Shown in pieces: positions 1 to 9,800 of a DNA stretch of 64,000 nt. Where the stretch lies: NCBI GenBank assembly GCA_002375695.1, contig DFMO01000011.1:124001-188000 (forward strand), in the 5' to 3' direction. The DNA is from Flavobacteriaceae bacterium UBA3591 (lineage in GTDB: Bacteria > Bacteroidota > Bacteroidia > Flavobacteriales > Flavobacteriaceae). The notes under the pieces were generated by a model, which had not been told where the DNA came from, did not search any database, and worked only from the letters and a program-made list of their open reading frames with translations. Position 1 is the first letter of the stretch; the number at the start of each line of letters is the position of its first letter. Position numbers and translations under genes: made by a program.

Positions 1-196
1 AAACCAACAACCGTTTAATGTAGATGCTTACACATTAGTTAACGTGCAAGCAGAATATAAGTTTGACAAAAACTGGAGCTTTCAATTATTGTTAAATAAT
101 GTATTCGATAAAATTGGTTATAACGCATATAGAACTAGATATATCAATCAAACTGAACCTCGAAACTTTGCAGGGGTACTGCGCTATAATTTTTAA
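1..196 (+). CDS. TonB-dependent outer-membrane receptor, C-terminal fragment
   Basis: Partial gene: only the last 64 codons lie in the window, with the frame open from the left edge to a TAA at 194-196. The peptide ends in the pattern of a TonB-dependent receptor beta-barrel: a strand with DAYTLVNVQAEYKF, the turn LLNNVFDK, then EPRNFAGVLRYNF, closing on a C-terminal Phe as outer-membrane barrels usually do. Such receptors import siderophores, haem, vitamins or glycans using TonB energy. The PepSY-TM gene 67 bp downstream on the same strand suggests an iron or siderophore receptor (inference). The substrate cannot be read from this fragment. Confidence 0.85.
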   Translation, partial: NQQPFNVDAYTLVNVQAEYKFDKNWSFQLLLNNVFDKIGYNAYRTRYINQTEPRNFAGVLRYNF

Positions 197-263
197 TTGT
201 TTGAATTTTTAAGTGTCTAAAGGCATGACCTAGGTTGTGCCTTTTATTTATTTTAAAATTATT

Positions 264-1412
264 ATGAAAACCAAAAAATATACCCTTCGGAAATTTATTA
301 ATGATATCCACCTTTGGCTGGGAATTGGGAGTGGAATTATACTTGTAATTATATGTTTAACAGGTACTATCCTCACTTTTGAAAAAGAAATAAAAAGTCT
401 TTTTGCTGAAGAAATTACTGTTTCACCAATAAACAATGCGTTGCCAATTGAAAGTTTGGTAAAAAACCTTTCGGAGGAAGGTGAAATAATGCGGGTTAGC
501 ATACACCCTGAAGACACAAAACCCTATGAGTTTTCGGTTAAAACCAATAAAGACGATAGACGCGGAACAACATTTTTTGTAGATCAATATAAAGGGTCGT
601 ACACCAAAGCTGCGCCCAACGTTTTAGACGGATTTTTTATGACTATGTTTAAAATGCACCGGTGGTTGTTATTAGATATTTCGGTGGGACGGCCAATTGT
701 AGGGATTGCAACCATACTATTTTTAATACTATCAATTACGGGTATTGTGCTCTGGTTTCCGAAGAAAAAATTAGAAAAACTAAAGTGGAAGCATTTAAAA
801 CCAGGTTTAAAGGTAGCTTGGCGCGCAAAGTGGAAAAGACTTAATCACGATTTACACGTTACTTTAGGCTTTTACACAGCCGTTTTTTTAATTATTATGT
901 CGCTAACCGGTTTATTTTGGTCGTTTGATTGGTATCGGGATGCGGGTAGTGCAATGCTCGGGACCGAAGTTTTTGCAGGCCGTGGCGGCGGACCGAAAGT
1001 AGACTCCAAAGTACCAAATAACACGAAGCAGATAAATTTTAACGAAGTGCTTAAAATTACCGAGCACCAACTTGCATTTAACGGCACGACCGTATTAGAC
1101 ATACCTAAAGATGAAAACGATGTTTACAATATACGTAAATATCACAATCAAGATTTTTTACAAACTGCAACCGACAAGCTAAAAATTGACCGCGATGGCA
1201 CGGTTATTTCAAAAGAAGTGTTTTCGGAAAAACCTTTAAACGTACAAATTGCAAGCTCTATTAAAGCCATCCATATGGGTACTATATTTGGTTGGTTTTC
1301 AAAAACCATCTACTTTATTTCGTGCTTAATTGCTACCAGTTTACCAATTACTGGAGTTATTATTTGGTTAAACAAGCTAAAGAAAAAATCTAAGAAAAAA
1401 GGTAAAAAGTAA
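264..1412 (+). CDS. PepSY-associated TM helix protein (iron-uptake associated)
   Basis: Inner-membrane protein of 382 aa with four hydrophobic helices: one near residues 20-43 (after RKFINDIHLWLG), one around 140-165 (after MHRWLLLD), one around 200-220 (after HDLHVTLGFY) and one near the C-terminus, followed by a Lys-rich tail. The His-bearing helix starts HLWLG, HRWLLL and HDLHVTLG are characteristic of the PepSY_TM family, whose members often accompany siderophore or haem receptors and are thought to act in ferric reduction or iron transfer. An upstream in-frame ATG at 237 would add nine residues, but the ATG at 264 gives the usual MKTKKYTLRKF-type start. It follows a TonB receptor. Its stop abuts the convergent next gene with no spacer. 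Confidence 0.82.
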   Translation: MKTKKYTLRKFINDIHLWLGIGSGIILVIICLTGTILTFEKEIKSLFAEEITVSPINNALPIESLVKNLSEEGEIMRVSIHPEDTKPYEFSVKTNKDDRRGTTFFVDQYKGSYTKAAPNVLDGFFMTMFKMHRWLLLDISVGRPIVGIATILFLILSITGIVLWFPKKKLEKLKWKHLKPGLKVAWRAKWKRLNHDLHVTLGFYTAVFLIIMSLTGLFWSFDWYRDAGSAMLGTEVFAGRGGGPKVDSKVPNNTKQINFNEVLKITEHQLAFNGTTVLDIPKDENDVYNIRKYHNQDFLQTATDKLKIDRDGTVISKEVFSEKPLNVQIASSIKAIHMGTIFGWFSKTIYFISCLIATSLPITGVIIWLNKLKKKSKKKGKK

Positions 1413-2093
1413 TCAAGGTGTACTACTAGAAACTTGAAGTATTTTTCCGTTGTAAAATTTATTTCCTGTAAGCGAAAAATCCATAATATATTGTGCCATT
1501 TCGGTAGCCGAAAGTGGGGCTTTAAACCCCGGAAAAGCTTCTTGTAACATTTCGGTTTGTACTGCGCCCAAAGCCAAAACATTAAATGAAGGACCGGTTT
1601 CTTTATACTCTTCTGCCAGTAATTCGGTTAAAGTAATAATAGCACCTTTACTACTGCTATATGCACTTAGCCCCGGAAATTTAACACTGCCTTGAATACC
1701 GCCCATGCTGCTAATATTTAAAACATGACCCTCCTTTTTCAAAAATGGAATTACCGCTTTTATTAGCGATGATGGCCCAAGAATATTAACATCGTAACAT
1801 CGTTTAAACTCTTCTTGAGTAATTTCAGCAAATGGTTTGTTTACCAAGTATCCCGCATTGTTTATTAATACATCTACTTGTTTCATTTGCGTTTGTAAAA
1901 AAGCCGAAAGTTTAACAATTTCAGACTGGTCTGCAATATCAAATTCGCGGGCCGTAACATTTTTAAGTTTCAATTCTAAAATAGGCTTCGCATTTCGCGA
2001 TAAGGCTAAAACATTGTACCCAGCTTTTGAGAAAAGCTTTACCAACTCAAAACCAATTCCGCGTGAAGTACCGGTAATTATTATATTTTTCAT
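1413..2093 (-). CDS. Short-chain dehydrogenase/reductase (SDR family)
   Basis: Cytoplasmic NAD(P)-dependent oxidoreductase of 226 aa, in the classical SDR size range. It shows the Rossmann dinucleotide motif TGTSRGIG at residues 7-14, the NNAG motif near residue 77, the serine of NISS, and the catalytic YSSSK (Y-x3-K), followed by a substrate loop and VSSS at the end. The substrate cannot be told from sequence. It lies downstream of pdhA-pdhC on the same strand, but a hairpin terminator at 2113-2144 separates them, so it probably has its own promoter. Its stop codon directly abuts the stop of the convergent PepSY gene. Confidence 0.85.
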   Translation of the reverse strand: MKNIIITGTSRGIGFELVKLFSKAGYNVLALSRNAKPILELKLKNVTAREFDIADQSEIVKLSAFLQTQMKQVDVLINNAGYLVNKPFAEITQEEFKRCYDVNILGPSSLIKAVIPFLKKEGHVLNISSMGGIQGSVKFPGLSAYSSSKGAIITLTELLAEEYKETGPSFNVLALGAVQTEMLQEAFPGFKAPLSATEMAQYIMDFSLTGNKFYNGKILQVSSSTP

Positions 2094-2112
2094 GAAATTA
2101 TATTTTAAAAAG

Positions 2113-2144
2113 AGACCTCACAAGGCTACTTACCTGTGAGGTCT
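2113..2144 (-). terminator. Intrinsic terminator after pdhC
   Basis: Perfect 9-bp inverted repeat (2113-2121 with 2136-2144, AGACCTCAC/GTGAGGTCT). Read on the minus strand it is followed by CTTTTTAAAAT. It lies between the end of pdhC and the start of the SDR gene. Confidence 0.6.
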
Positions 2145-2196
2145 ATTCGAGTAAAAACTTAGCAGAATTTACATTCTGCAAAACTTGTTTTTCTTA

Positions 2197-3855
2197 TTAC
2201 ACAAACATGGTTACAGGGTTTTCAATATACTGTTTTACCGTTTGCATAAACTTAGCCCCAGTTGCCCCATCGATGGTACGGTGGTCGCAAGCTAAGGTAA
2301 CCTTCATTGTGTTGCCTACTACAATCTGACCATTTTTTACCACTGGTTTTTGTACAATTGTACCAACAGATAAAATTGCCGAATTAGGTTGATTTATAAT
2401 TGAAGTAAACTCAGTAATACCAAACATTCCGAGGTTTGAAACCGTAAAAGTACTACCCTCCATTTCTTGTGGTGTAATTTTTTTGTTTCGTGCCTTCCCC
2501 GCTAACTCTTTAACCTTTCCTCCTATTTGTGAAAACGTCATTTGGTCTGCAAACTTTAATACCGGTACAAGCAATCCTTCATCTACCGCAACGGCCACAC
2601 CAATGTGAATGTGTTTTGCAATTTTGGTAGCCTCTGGAGTCCATTGGCTATTTACTTGTGGATGCTTACGTAGCGCCATTGCACAAGCTTTAATTACCAT
2701 ATCGTTAAACGATATTTTTACGTCGGGGTTAGCATTTATAGATTCGCGCGCTGCAATAGCGTGATCCATATCCAATTCAACTGTTAGGTAATATTCGGGT
2801 GCAGTAAATTTAGACTCAGATAAGCGTTTAGCGATTGTTTTACGCATTTGCGAATTTTTCACCTCTTCAAAACTTTCGGTTCCTACCGGTGTATACGCTT
2901 GCGCACCGCTTGCCGCTGGCTGGTAGTTTTCAATATCGCTTTTAACAATACGTCCATTTTCGCCACTACCCACAACTTGTCTTAAATTAATGCCCTTTTC
3001 TTCGGCCATTTTTCTGGCTAAAGGAGAAACAAAAATTCGTTCTTGAGACTTTCCTTCGTCGGTTTTTGTTTTAGGTGCAGACGTGCTTTTAGTTTCGGCA
3101 GCTTTTGCTGGAGCCGATTCTTTTTTAGATTCTTTTGAAGGTTTCTCTTCGGCCTTTGTTTCTTTTTTAGCCGAATCGGTTTCTTCTTTTTTATAATTTT
3201 CTAAAACTCCCGAAACGTCGGTTCCTTCTGGCCCAATTACTGCTAGCACTTGGTCTACCGGTGCAGATTCGCCTTCGCCAACCCCAATTTTTAAAAGTGT
3301 GCCGGAGTAAAACGATTCAAATTCCATGGTCGCTTTGTCGGTTTCAATTTCGGCTAAAATATCGCCTTCTTCAACCGTATCGCCCTCTTTTTTAAGCCAA
3401 GTGGCAACCGTTCCTTCAGTCATTGTATCGCTTAGGCGAGGCATGGTAATTACTTCAACACCCTCTGGCAGCTCAACATTGCTCGATGTATCTTCGGCTT
3501 CTTCTTTGCTTGAATCGGCATCAGCTTTATCATCACTATTTTTTGCATCTTCTTTTGAAGCTTTACTATCTTCTTCGGCAGCAGCATCGCCATCAATTAG
3601 GCTTGAAATATCTTCACCGTCGTCGCCAATAATTGCCAAAAGTGCATCTACTTCGGCGGTTTCACCTTCATTAACACCTATATGGAGCAAGGTACCTTCG
3701 TAAAATGACTCGAACTCCATTGTAGCTTTATCGGTTTCAATTTCGGCCAAAATATCGCCTTCTTGTACGGTATCGCCTACTTTTTTAAGCCAGGTTGCAA
3801 CCGTTCCTTCTTCCATGGTGTCGCTTAAACGCGGCATGTTAATTACTTCTGCCAT
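2197..3855 (-). CDS. pdhC: Pyruvate dehydrogenase E2, dihydrolipoamide acetyltransferase
   Basis: Transfers acetyl groups from lipoyl-lysine to CoA as the core of the pyruvate dehydrogenase complex. 552 aa: two N-terminal lipoyl domains (about 1-80 and 134-215), each with the ETDKATMEF lipoylation motif (first lipoyl Lys at residue 43). They are joined by Lys/Glu/Ser/Ala-rich flexible linkers. A peripheral subunit-binding domain follows at about 275-315 (SPLARKMAEEKG, VVGSGENGRI). The catalytic domain runs from about 330 to 552 with the active-site motif DHRTIDG (His near residue 525). It starts 3 bp downstream of pdhA, so the two are cotranscribed. The two lipoyl domains are near-identical, pointing to recent duplication or gene conversion. 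E3 is not in the window. Confidence 0.96.
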   Translation of the reverse strand: MAEVINMPRLSDTMEEGTVATWLKKVGDTVQEGDILAEIETDKATMEFESFYEGTLLHIGVNEGETAEVDALLAIIGDDGEDISSLIDGDAAAEEDSKASKEDAKNSDDKADADSSKEEAEDTSSNVELPEGVEVITMPRLSDTMTEGTVATWLKKEGDTVEEGDILAEIETDKATMEFESFYSGTLLKIGVGEGESAPVDQVLAVIGPEGTDVSGVLENYKKEETDSAKKETKAEEKPSKESKKESAPAKAAETKSTSAPKTKTDEGKSQERIFVSPLARKMAEEKGINLRQVVGSGENGRIVKSDIENYQPAASGAQAYTPVGTESFEEVKNSQMRKTIAKRLSESKFTAPEYYLTVELDMDHAIAARESINANPDVKISFNDMVIKACAMALRKHPQVNSQWTPEATKIAKHIHIGVAVAVDEGLLVPVLKFADQMTFSQIGGKVKELAGKARNKKITPQEMEGSTFTVSNLGMFGITEFTSIINQPNSAILSVGTIVQKPVVKNGQIVVGNTMKVTLACDHRTIDGATGAKFMQTVKQYIENPVTMFV

Positions 3856-3858
3856 AGC

Positions 3859-4857
3859 TTATAATTTATCTGATAAAAATGGATAGTCTTCTTGCTCGTA
3901 AACAGAATTGAACATAACGTTCTTTTCTGGATATGGTGATTCTTCTGCAAATTGCTCGCATTCTTTCACCAAGTCTTTTACGCGTTTATCAATTTCTTTT
4001 ATTTCGTCTTCAGTGGCCCATTTATTTTCATAAATTTGATGAAGCACATACGTTATAGGATCTTCTTCCTGCTTTTTTGCAACCTCTTCTTTAGTACGGT
4101 AGTGTTGCGCATCACTCATTGAGTGTCCTCTATAGCGGTAGGTACGCAACTCTAAGAAAGTTGGTCCATCGCCACGACGGGCACGTTTAATAGCCTCGTC
4201 CATCTCTTTTGCCACTACTTCGGGTTTCATAGCATCTACTGGTTTACACGGCATTTCGTATCCTAAACCAAGTTTCCAAATATCTGTATGGTTTGCTGTT
4301 CTTTCAACTGAAGTACCCATAGCATAACCGTTGTTTTCAACGCAAAATACAACAGGTAGCTTCCAAAGCATGGCAAGGTTAAAAGTTTCGTGTAACGAAC
4401 CTTGCCGAGTTGCGCCATCGCCCATATATGTAAGGGTTACCGCATCTCTTTCAAAATACTTATCGGCAAAAGCCAAACCTGCACCTAAGGGTATTTGTCC
4501 TCCTACAATTCCATGACCGCCATAAAAACGATGTTCTTTTGAAAAGATATGCATGGAGCCACCCAAACCTTGCGAGGTTCCGGTTGCTTTACCGTAAAGT
4601 TCGGCCATTACCTTTTTTGGGTCTTCGCCCATGCCAATAGGTTGCACGTGGTTTCGGTATGCAGTAATCATTCGGTCTTTAGAAAGATCCATTGCGTGTA
4701 AGGCACCTGCTAAAACAGCTTCCTGTCCATTGTAAAGGTGTAAAAAACCTCTTACTTTTTGGTTGATATATACCTGCGCCAATTTATCTTCAAATTTGCG
4801 CCAAAAGAGCATGTTCTCGTACCAATCTAGATACGTTTTTTTGGTGATTTTCTTCAT
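3859..4857 (-). CDS. pdhA: Pyruvate dehydrogenase E1 component, alpha subunit
   Basis: Thiamine-diphosphate-dependent decarboxylation of pyruvate, together with the beta subunit encoded at 42373-43353. 332 aa, normal for a separate E1-alpha. Visible landmarks are the HLYNGQEA segment near residue 41, SMHIF and GGHGIVGGQIPLGAGLA, the ThDP-binding motif beginning GDGATRQGS and ending in ENN, and the phosphorylation-loop-like YRYRGHSMSD. Same strand and only 3 bp from pdhC. A Bacteroidota-type promoter (TTG-N21-TACTTTTG) lies 48-79 bp upstream. E1-beta is not adjacent; it has its own locus 38 kb away. Confidence 0.96.
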   Translation of the reverse strand: MKKITKKTYLDWYENMLFWRKFEDKLAQVYINQKVRGFLHLYNGQEAVLAGALHAMDLSKDRMITAYRNHVQPIGMGEDPKKVMAELYGKATGTSQGLGGSMHIFSKEHRFYGGHGIVGGQIPLGAGLAFADKYFERDAVTLTYMGDGATRQGSLHETFNLAMLWKLPVVFCVENNGYAMGTSVERTANHTDIWKLGLGYEMPCKPVDAMKPEVVAKEMDEAIKRARRGDGPTFLELRTYRYRGHSMSDAQHYRTKEEVAKKQEEDPITYVLHQIYENKWATEDEIKEIDKRVKDLVKECEQFAEESPYPEKNVMFNSVYEQEDYPFLSDKL

Positions 4858-4904
4858 CTATCTGCTATAAGATTTTCCCTGAGGAAAAATTATTAAACGG
4901 ATAA

Positions 4905-4936
4905 CAAAAGTAGTACTTTATAAGCAGAAAAAGCAA
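4905..4936 (-). promoter_or_regulatory. Predicted Bacteroidota promoter of pdhA-pdhC
   Basis: On the minus strand: TTTG at -33 (TTG at 4936-4934), a 21-nt spacer, then TACTTTTG at 4912-4905, a full match to the -7 consensus TAnnTTTG. Predicted 5' leader of about 40-45 nt. Read by eye, not tested. Confidence 0.5.
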
Positions 4937-5060
4937 ATTAGAAATCTCAAAAATCATCATACTTTTTGAAGAGCGAATTTCTTAAAGAAAAAGGGTGATA
5001 AAATTTAATTTGAAATGTTAGTTGTACGATTACTAAATTAATCTAAATAGCTTGATTACA

Positions 5061-5552
5061 CTAAAGAAATTTAGCATCGAAACCCAACGGCAATAAGTCC
5101 ATAACCGAAGCAACTTTAACAATCTTTCCCGCTTCGCCCATAAAGTATACCGCAATGGGCTCTTTTTGTTTTTGCTCATATTCTGCCATAGCTTGACGGC
5201 AAGCACCACACGGGCCAATAGGCTCGAGTAATTTTTGTGTGGACGATTTGGCCGAAATAGCCATCACCTCAATTTTTTGGTTTGGATGGGTGGCTCCTGT
5301 ATGAAAAATTGCTACTCTTTCGGCACACAAGCCAGAAGGATAAGCGGCATTTTCTTGATTACTGCCAACGGTAATTTCGCCCGAAGCTAATCTTATGGCA
5401 GCGCCAACTTTAAAATGTGAATAAGGCGCATATGCGTTTTCACGTGCATGTTGCGCCTTATTCATTAATTCTTGAATATTTTTTGGAAGCTCTGAAATAG
5501 ATTCAAAAACCTCTAAAGCAATTTCAATCTTTTGTTTTTTCACTTTTTGCAT
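5061..5552 (-). CDS. cdd: Cytidine deaminase
   Basis: Deaminates cytidine and deoxycytidine to uridine and deoxyuridine in pyrimidine salvage. 163 aa, matching the homotetrameric small form. The zinc site is visible: CAERVA supplies one Cys and the catalytic Glu, and PCGACRQ supplies the other two Cys. Also present are the YSHFKVGAA substrate segment and NQENAAYPSG. The start is the ATG at 5552, giving a basic N-terminus MQKVKKQK. It stands alone between pdhA and porV. The 200-bp gap toward pdhA holds the pdhA promoter. Confidence 0.93.
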   Translation of the reverse strand: MQKVKKQKIEIALEVFESISELPKNIQELMNKAQHARENAYAPYSHFKVGAAIRLASGEITVGSNQENAAYPSGLCAERVAIFHTGATHPNQKIEVMAISAKSSTQKLLEPIGPCGACRQAMAEYEQKQKEPIAVYFMGEAGKIVKVASVMDLLPLGFDAKFL

Positions 5553-5642
5553 TTATTCCTACAAGGTTTAAAAGGCTTGTAGAAGATTTAAAAACTTTTA
5601 GAAAAAGAGTAGTCCCTTTTTTCTCACCCAAGTTTTAAGGGT

Positions 5643-6803
5643 TTAGTACTCGTCATAAGTATCACCAAAGTTAAAGGTAAGACCAAAACGAAGGGTTCCA
5701 TCTAACGGGCTATTTGCCAATTTAGAAGTTGAGAACAAGTATGAAATATCAATATTTATTGCAGTATAACGAAAACCAGCTCCAAAAGACATAAACTTTC
5801 TGCTTCCTTTATCGTCGCTTTCGTTAAAGTATCCTGTACGGAAAGCAAAAACATCTTGGTACCAATACTCAGCACCTAGAGCCCAAGTAAATTCTTTTAA
5901 TTCTTCACTAAAACCATCTGGCGCATCTCCAAAAGAAGAAAACATACCACCAAAAAAGCTCTCGTTGTAATAATCGTCTTCACTGTTAATTTGCCCGTCG
6001 TTATTAGAATCGCTTGGTGTTGGCACTAACAGTTTATTAACCTGAGTAGAAACCCCAACTTTATTGTATTCGTCCAAAATAAAGTCGAAACCACCACCTA
6101 AACCAAGATTTGTTGGTAAACTACTTTCAGACCCTACTTCGTCGTACTTTAATTTTGGTCCAATGTTTGAAATATTAAAACCCATTCTCCACCGACCGTC
6201 AAAATCGTTGTAAGGTATTTCTTCACTTTGGTAGTAACCTGCAATATCTACAGCAAATGAACTTGCCGCCGAAGCATCTGCCGCCGCAGTTTGAAGTTTT
6301 AAATCTGAACGGATATATCTACCTGCAACTGCCATAGCAAAACGCTCACTAAGTCTTAATGAATACGAAACATCAAAAAGCAATTCGTTTGGCTTTACAA
6401 TAAGTGGCTCTTCTTCTGCTGTTTGCCTTAATTCTATTTCGCCATTGCTAAAGTAACGAAAACTCGCACCTACGGCGCTACGCTCGTTTAAACGGTTATA
6501 ATATGTAATGTTACCTAAAAATATATCGTTTACCAGTTTACTTAAGTATGGGGTGTATGTAACACCAACGCCTTGTTTGCTAAGCGAGAAAGCGTATTTT
6601 GCGGGGTTCCATTGTTGTGAAAAAGCATCGGCCGAAGTAACAACTCCAATGTCTCCCATACCAGCCGCACGCGGGTCTGCTGCTATAAGTACAAATGGAA
6701 CTCCAGTGGTAATTACACGATTTTCGATTCCGGTGTTATCTTCTTGTGCAACAGATTTAAAGGCTACAAGGGCTAACAGAATTGGAATAAATATTTTTTT
6801 CAT
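5643..6803 (-). CDS. porV: T9SS outer-membrane shuttle protein PorV (LptO)
   Basis: Outer-membrane beta-barrel of the FadL-like PorV/LptO family. It collects type IX secretion substrates from the translocon and delivers them to the PorU sortase. 386 aa with a signal peptide (about 1-19, cleaved after VAQ), the family-typical start of the mature protein (VITTGVPF, then LIAADPRAAGMGD), repeated amphipathic strands and an EF-hand-like loop SNNDGQINSED. Its partner porU lies 35 bp upstream on the same strand and gldJ is the next gene beyond, the arrangement known from gliding flavobacteria. A TATATTTG box lies in the short gap, so it may also have its own promoter. Confidence 0.93.
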   Translation of the reverse strand: MKKIFIPILLALVAFKSVAQEDNTGIENRVITTGVPFVLIAADPRAAGMGDIGVVTSADAFSQQWNPAKYAFSLSKQGVGVTYTPYLSKLVNDIFLGNITYYNRLNERSAVGASFRYFSNGEIELRQTAEEEPLIVKPNELLFDVSYSLRLSERFAMAVAGRYIRSDLKLQTAAADASAASSFAVDIAGYYQSEEIPYNDFDGRWRMGFNISNIGPKLKYDEVGSESSLPTNLGLGGGFDFILDEYNKVGVSTQVNKLLVPTPSDSNNDGQINSEDDYYNESFFGGMFSSFGDAPDGFSEELKEFTWALGAEYWYQDVFAFRTGYFNESDDKGSRKFMSFGAGFRYTAINIDISYLFSTSKLANSPLDGTLRFGLTFNFGDTYDEY

Positions 6804-6819
6804 ATTAAATAATTTTGAG

Positions 6820-6827
6820 CAAATATA
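6820..6827 (-). promoter_or_regulatory. Candidate -7 box upstream of porV
   Basis: TATATTTG on the minus strand matches the Bacteroidota -7 consensus TAnnTTTG, about 17 nt upstream of the porV ATG and inside the porU-porV gap. No TTG is seen at the right -33 spacing, so support is partial. Confidence 0.3.
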
Positions 6828-6837
6828 ATTTTAATTT

Positions 6838-9800
6838 TTAAAGGATAACGAGTTTCTCGAATTTTTCAACTTGGTGATTTGTTAACGCAGATTTCACTGT
6901 AATCTTGTATACATACACACCTTTTCCTATCCGGTCGCCAAAATCATCGCGACCATTCCAAGTAATTTCACGACTTAAAAAGCTACCCGAAGGCGGTAAA
7001 GTTGTACTCTTTGTCCACACAACTTTTCCAGTAACGGTAAAGACTTGCACTTGCACATCTAAGGTTTCATCGGGTCTATTGTGGTTAAACCAGAATTGAG
7101 TGTAATCTACAAATGGATTGGGGTAATTTAATACGCGGGTAATTTCTAATTTGTCATTTCCGGCTACAACAAATTGAATTTCGGCAGTAGACGAATTATT
7201 ATAAACATCCCAAGCTTTTAACGTTAGGGTATGCAAGCCATCTTCGAGGTCTCTAAATTTAAAAGTTGCCTGTCCTTTGGTATAGTCGTCTGTATCGGCT
7301 TGGTAAAATTCATTTAACACAAACGGGTTTGATTCATCACCATCCAAAATAGCTACAATATCGTGGCCAATTCCACTGGCAGTATTTATACCGTTGTCAT
7401 CTTCGAGTTTTGCGAGTAGCATGGGAGAATCGTTGGTAATTCCGCCAGAGACAAAACTCTCGTCGTTCATAAATAATGTAATTTGAGGCCCTTCATTATC
7501 AATGGGTGCATTTTCATTTAATCCCCCAACATTAATATCTAAATTAACTCCCGCTTGGTTTTCCAGCTCGTTGTCTCTTTTTGCATAAAGGCTTACACGA
7601 CCTTTACCCACGGGTATTTGAATATCTCGCGGTACTACAAATTCAAATTCAAACAAACCGTTTGTAATGGTCGCTTTCCCGTTAAAAAGCACTTCACCCA
7701 AGGTGGTGAAATCCATCACGAAGTTAAAGTTATCGTTGTCTAATGTTTGCCGCATTACATTTTTATCAAACACTTTTGCTTCCAAAATACCGTTGTAATT
7801 GGACATTAGCATACCGGCCTCATTTAAAACTTGACCTCCCAGTTTTACCTTGCTTAGCGCTTTTAACGTATCAGTCGCTCTATTAATTGGCATATCGTTT
7901 AACTCGGTTAATCGAATGCTTTTCTTCGGAAACGCTAAGTGCATTGCAGGGTCGCCAATGTAAAACACCACGCGTCTTAAATCGCTATTAATTTCTTGTT
8001 TAGACAACCTAAGTCCTTCGGCTGGCGTTTCGGGCACATCCATGCCATACCCAAATAAATTATCTGCCAAGAGTTGATTAAACTCAATTCCTGTTGAAAT
8101 ATAAATTGCTCGCGTAGTAGTAACCAGTGAAATAGCACCCCCATTTTTGTTTTGATAGGTAAGCTCGCCAGCGGTAATTCGCAAAGGATTATCAAATTTG
8201 GTGAACTCGCACGTCACTGTAATTACACAGGGTAAATTACCTCCATTGGTTAAATTTTGAGCCATTTCCTTAGTATAAATATACTCTGCCGCCAGCCCAT
8301 CTTCTCCTCCGTGCCCAAAATAATCAATTATAATTGCGCCAACATCAAAAGCACTTTTAATTGCTTCATTAACCTCGGGATAACGACTTCCACCGGCAGA
8401 AGCCTCTTGCTGATAGGCATCGGAATGAATTTTCTTTACATTTATAAAGGGTTTTTCGGCCGAAATTTGATCGCCTAAAGCATCTAATTTTAACTGAAGT
8501 TGCTCATCGATCTCCTTGTCGATATCATCAGAAATTAAAACAAAATTTGTTCGCCAATTTCCGTAAGATGATTCTGAAGTATACCTAATAATTTTATCTA
8601 TCATCGCATTTGCCATCACCACGTCGTCTGCTATAATTCTGCCCATCGCAATGTCTAACAAATCGTTATCGTCGCGCCCCGTACCAATGGCTCCTTCGCA
8701 TTCGTCCATATTTCCGAAGAAATCATCAGACATATACGATTGAGCGATACTCACCCCCGTTAAGGTTTGAAAAGTAGGTACAATGTTGTTATTGTTTGCC
8801 AGCCTATTTTTATAATCTATAGAGGCATCGCCAATAATTCCTACATATTTAACCCGTTTGTTAGGTGCCGAAGCATTTTTATAAACGTAACGCACAAAAT
8901 TTCTGATGGCGCTTATATCTTGCTTTCCACCCGAGAATTCTTCATAAATTTTATCGGTGGTTACAACTTTTACATTTAACCCTTGAAGATTTTTATGGTA
9001 TTGCGCTAATCTTAGCGCTGGCTGAATTAAAAATGGAGCCGTAATAATTAAATAGTCAACATCTTGAAAATTCCCCGAACCATCCTTAAAAATTGTTCCT
9101 TTTAGGTTTTGGTTAACCACTTTGGCATTGGCAATTTTTGTGGGTATATGATAATCGTTGGTAGTAATAGCCACATATTCGCGCACCTCGCCTAAAGCAC
9201 TCTTAAAACCAAATAAAGATTCGCCCGTATCATTTGCTTTAAACCTAATATTTTGCGGATTAGTTACATCCCAAACTTGCGAAATTTGAGAAGCATTTGT
9301 TATTTGATATTGAGCTACGCCACTCATATTGGCAGCTTCGTTATATCTAAATAAAAATTGACCATCCACTCCTTTTAAAGCGCGTACAGCCCATAAACCT
9401 ATATAATCTAAATAGGCAATACTCGAAGGATTTCCCGCATTGTTATAGGCTAAATCAATTTGCACACTTTCGCTAACCGCAGGAATTTCTACATAGTAAT
9501 CGTCTAAATCTAACAACCCACCTATACCTAATCTTCTAAAGGTAATTGGGTCTAAGGTTGTACTATTTACCGAAACTGCCATAGAAGTTACACTTTCGGA
9601 TGCAGCTGCGGTTTTTATGGTAAGTTTCATTGGTTTTCCTGCAAGAATATTTGGAAATTCAAAGTTGAAACTTTGTTCACTTTCAATATCAAATCTATTA
9701 CCAAACCACTTTCTTCCTAGTTTTGTAGGGCTTGCTTCGTCTTTTTCGTAAAACTGGTAATCGTCAAATTCGGTAATTGTAAAATCTGCTACACCCGAAG

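Noticed and set aside
3326..3703. Ser-rich plus-strand frame opposite the lipoyl linker of pdhC
   Set aside because: Low-complexity translation caused by the Glu/Lys/Ala-rich linker read backwards.
5559..5582. 7-bp inverted repeat CTACAAG/CTTGTAG between cdd and porV
   Set aside because: Short, with no adjoining T run in the porV direction; not enough to call a terminator or operator.
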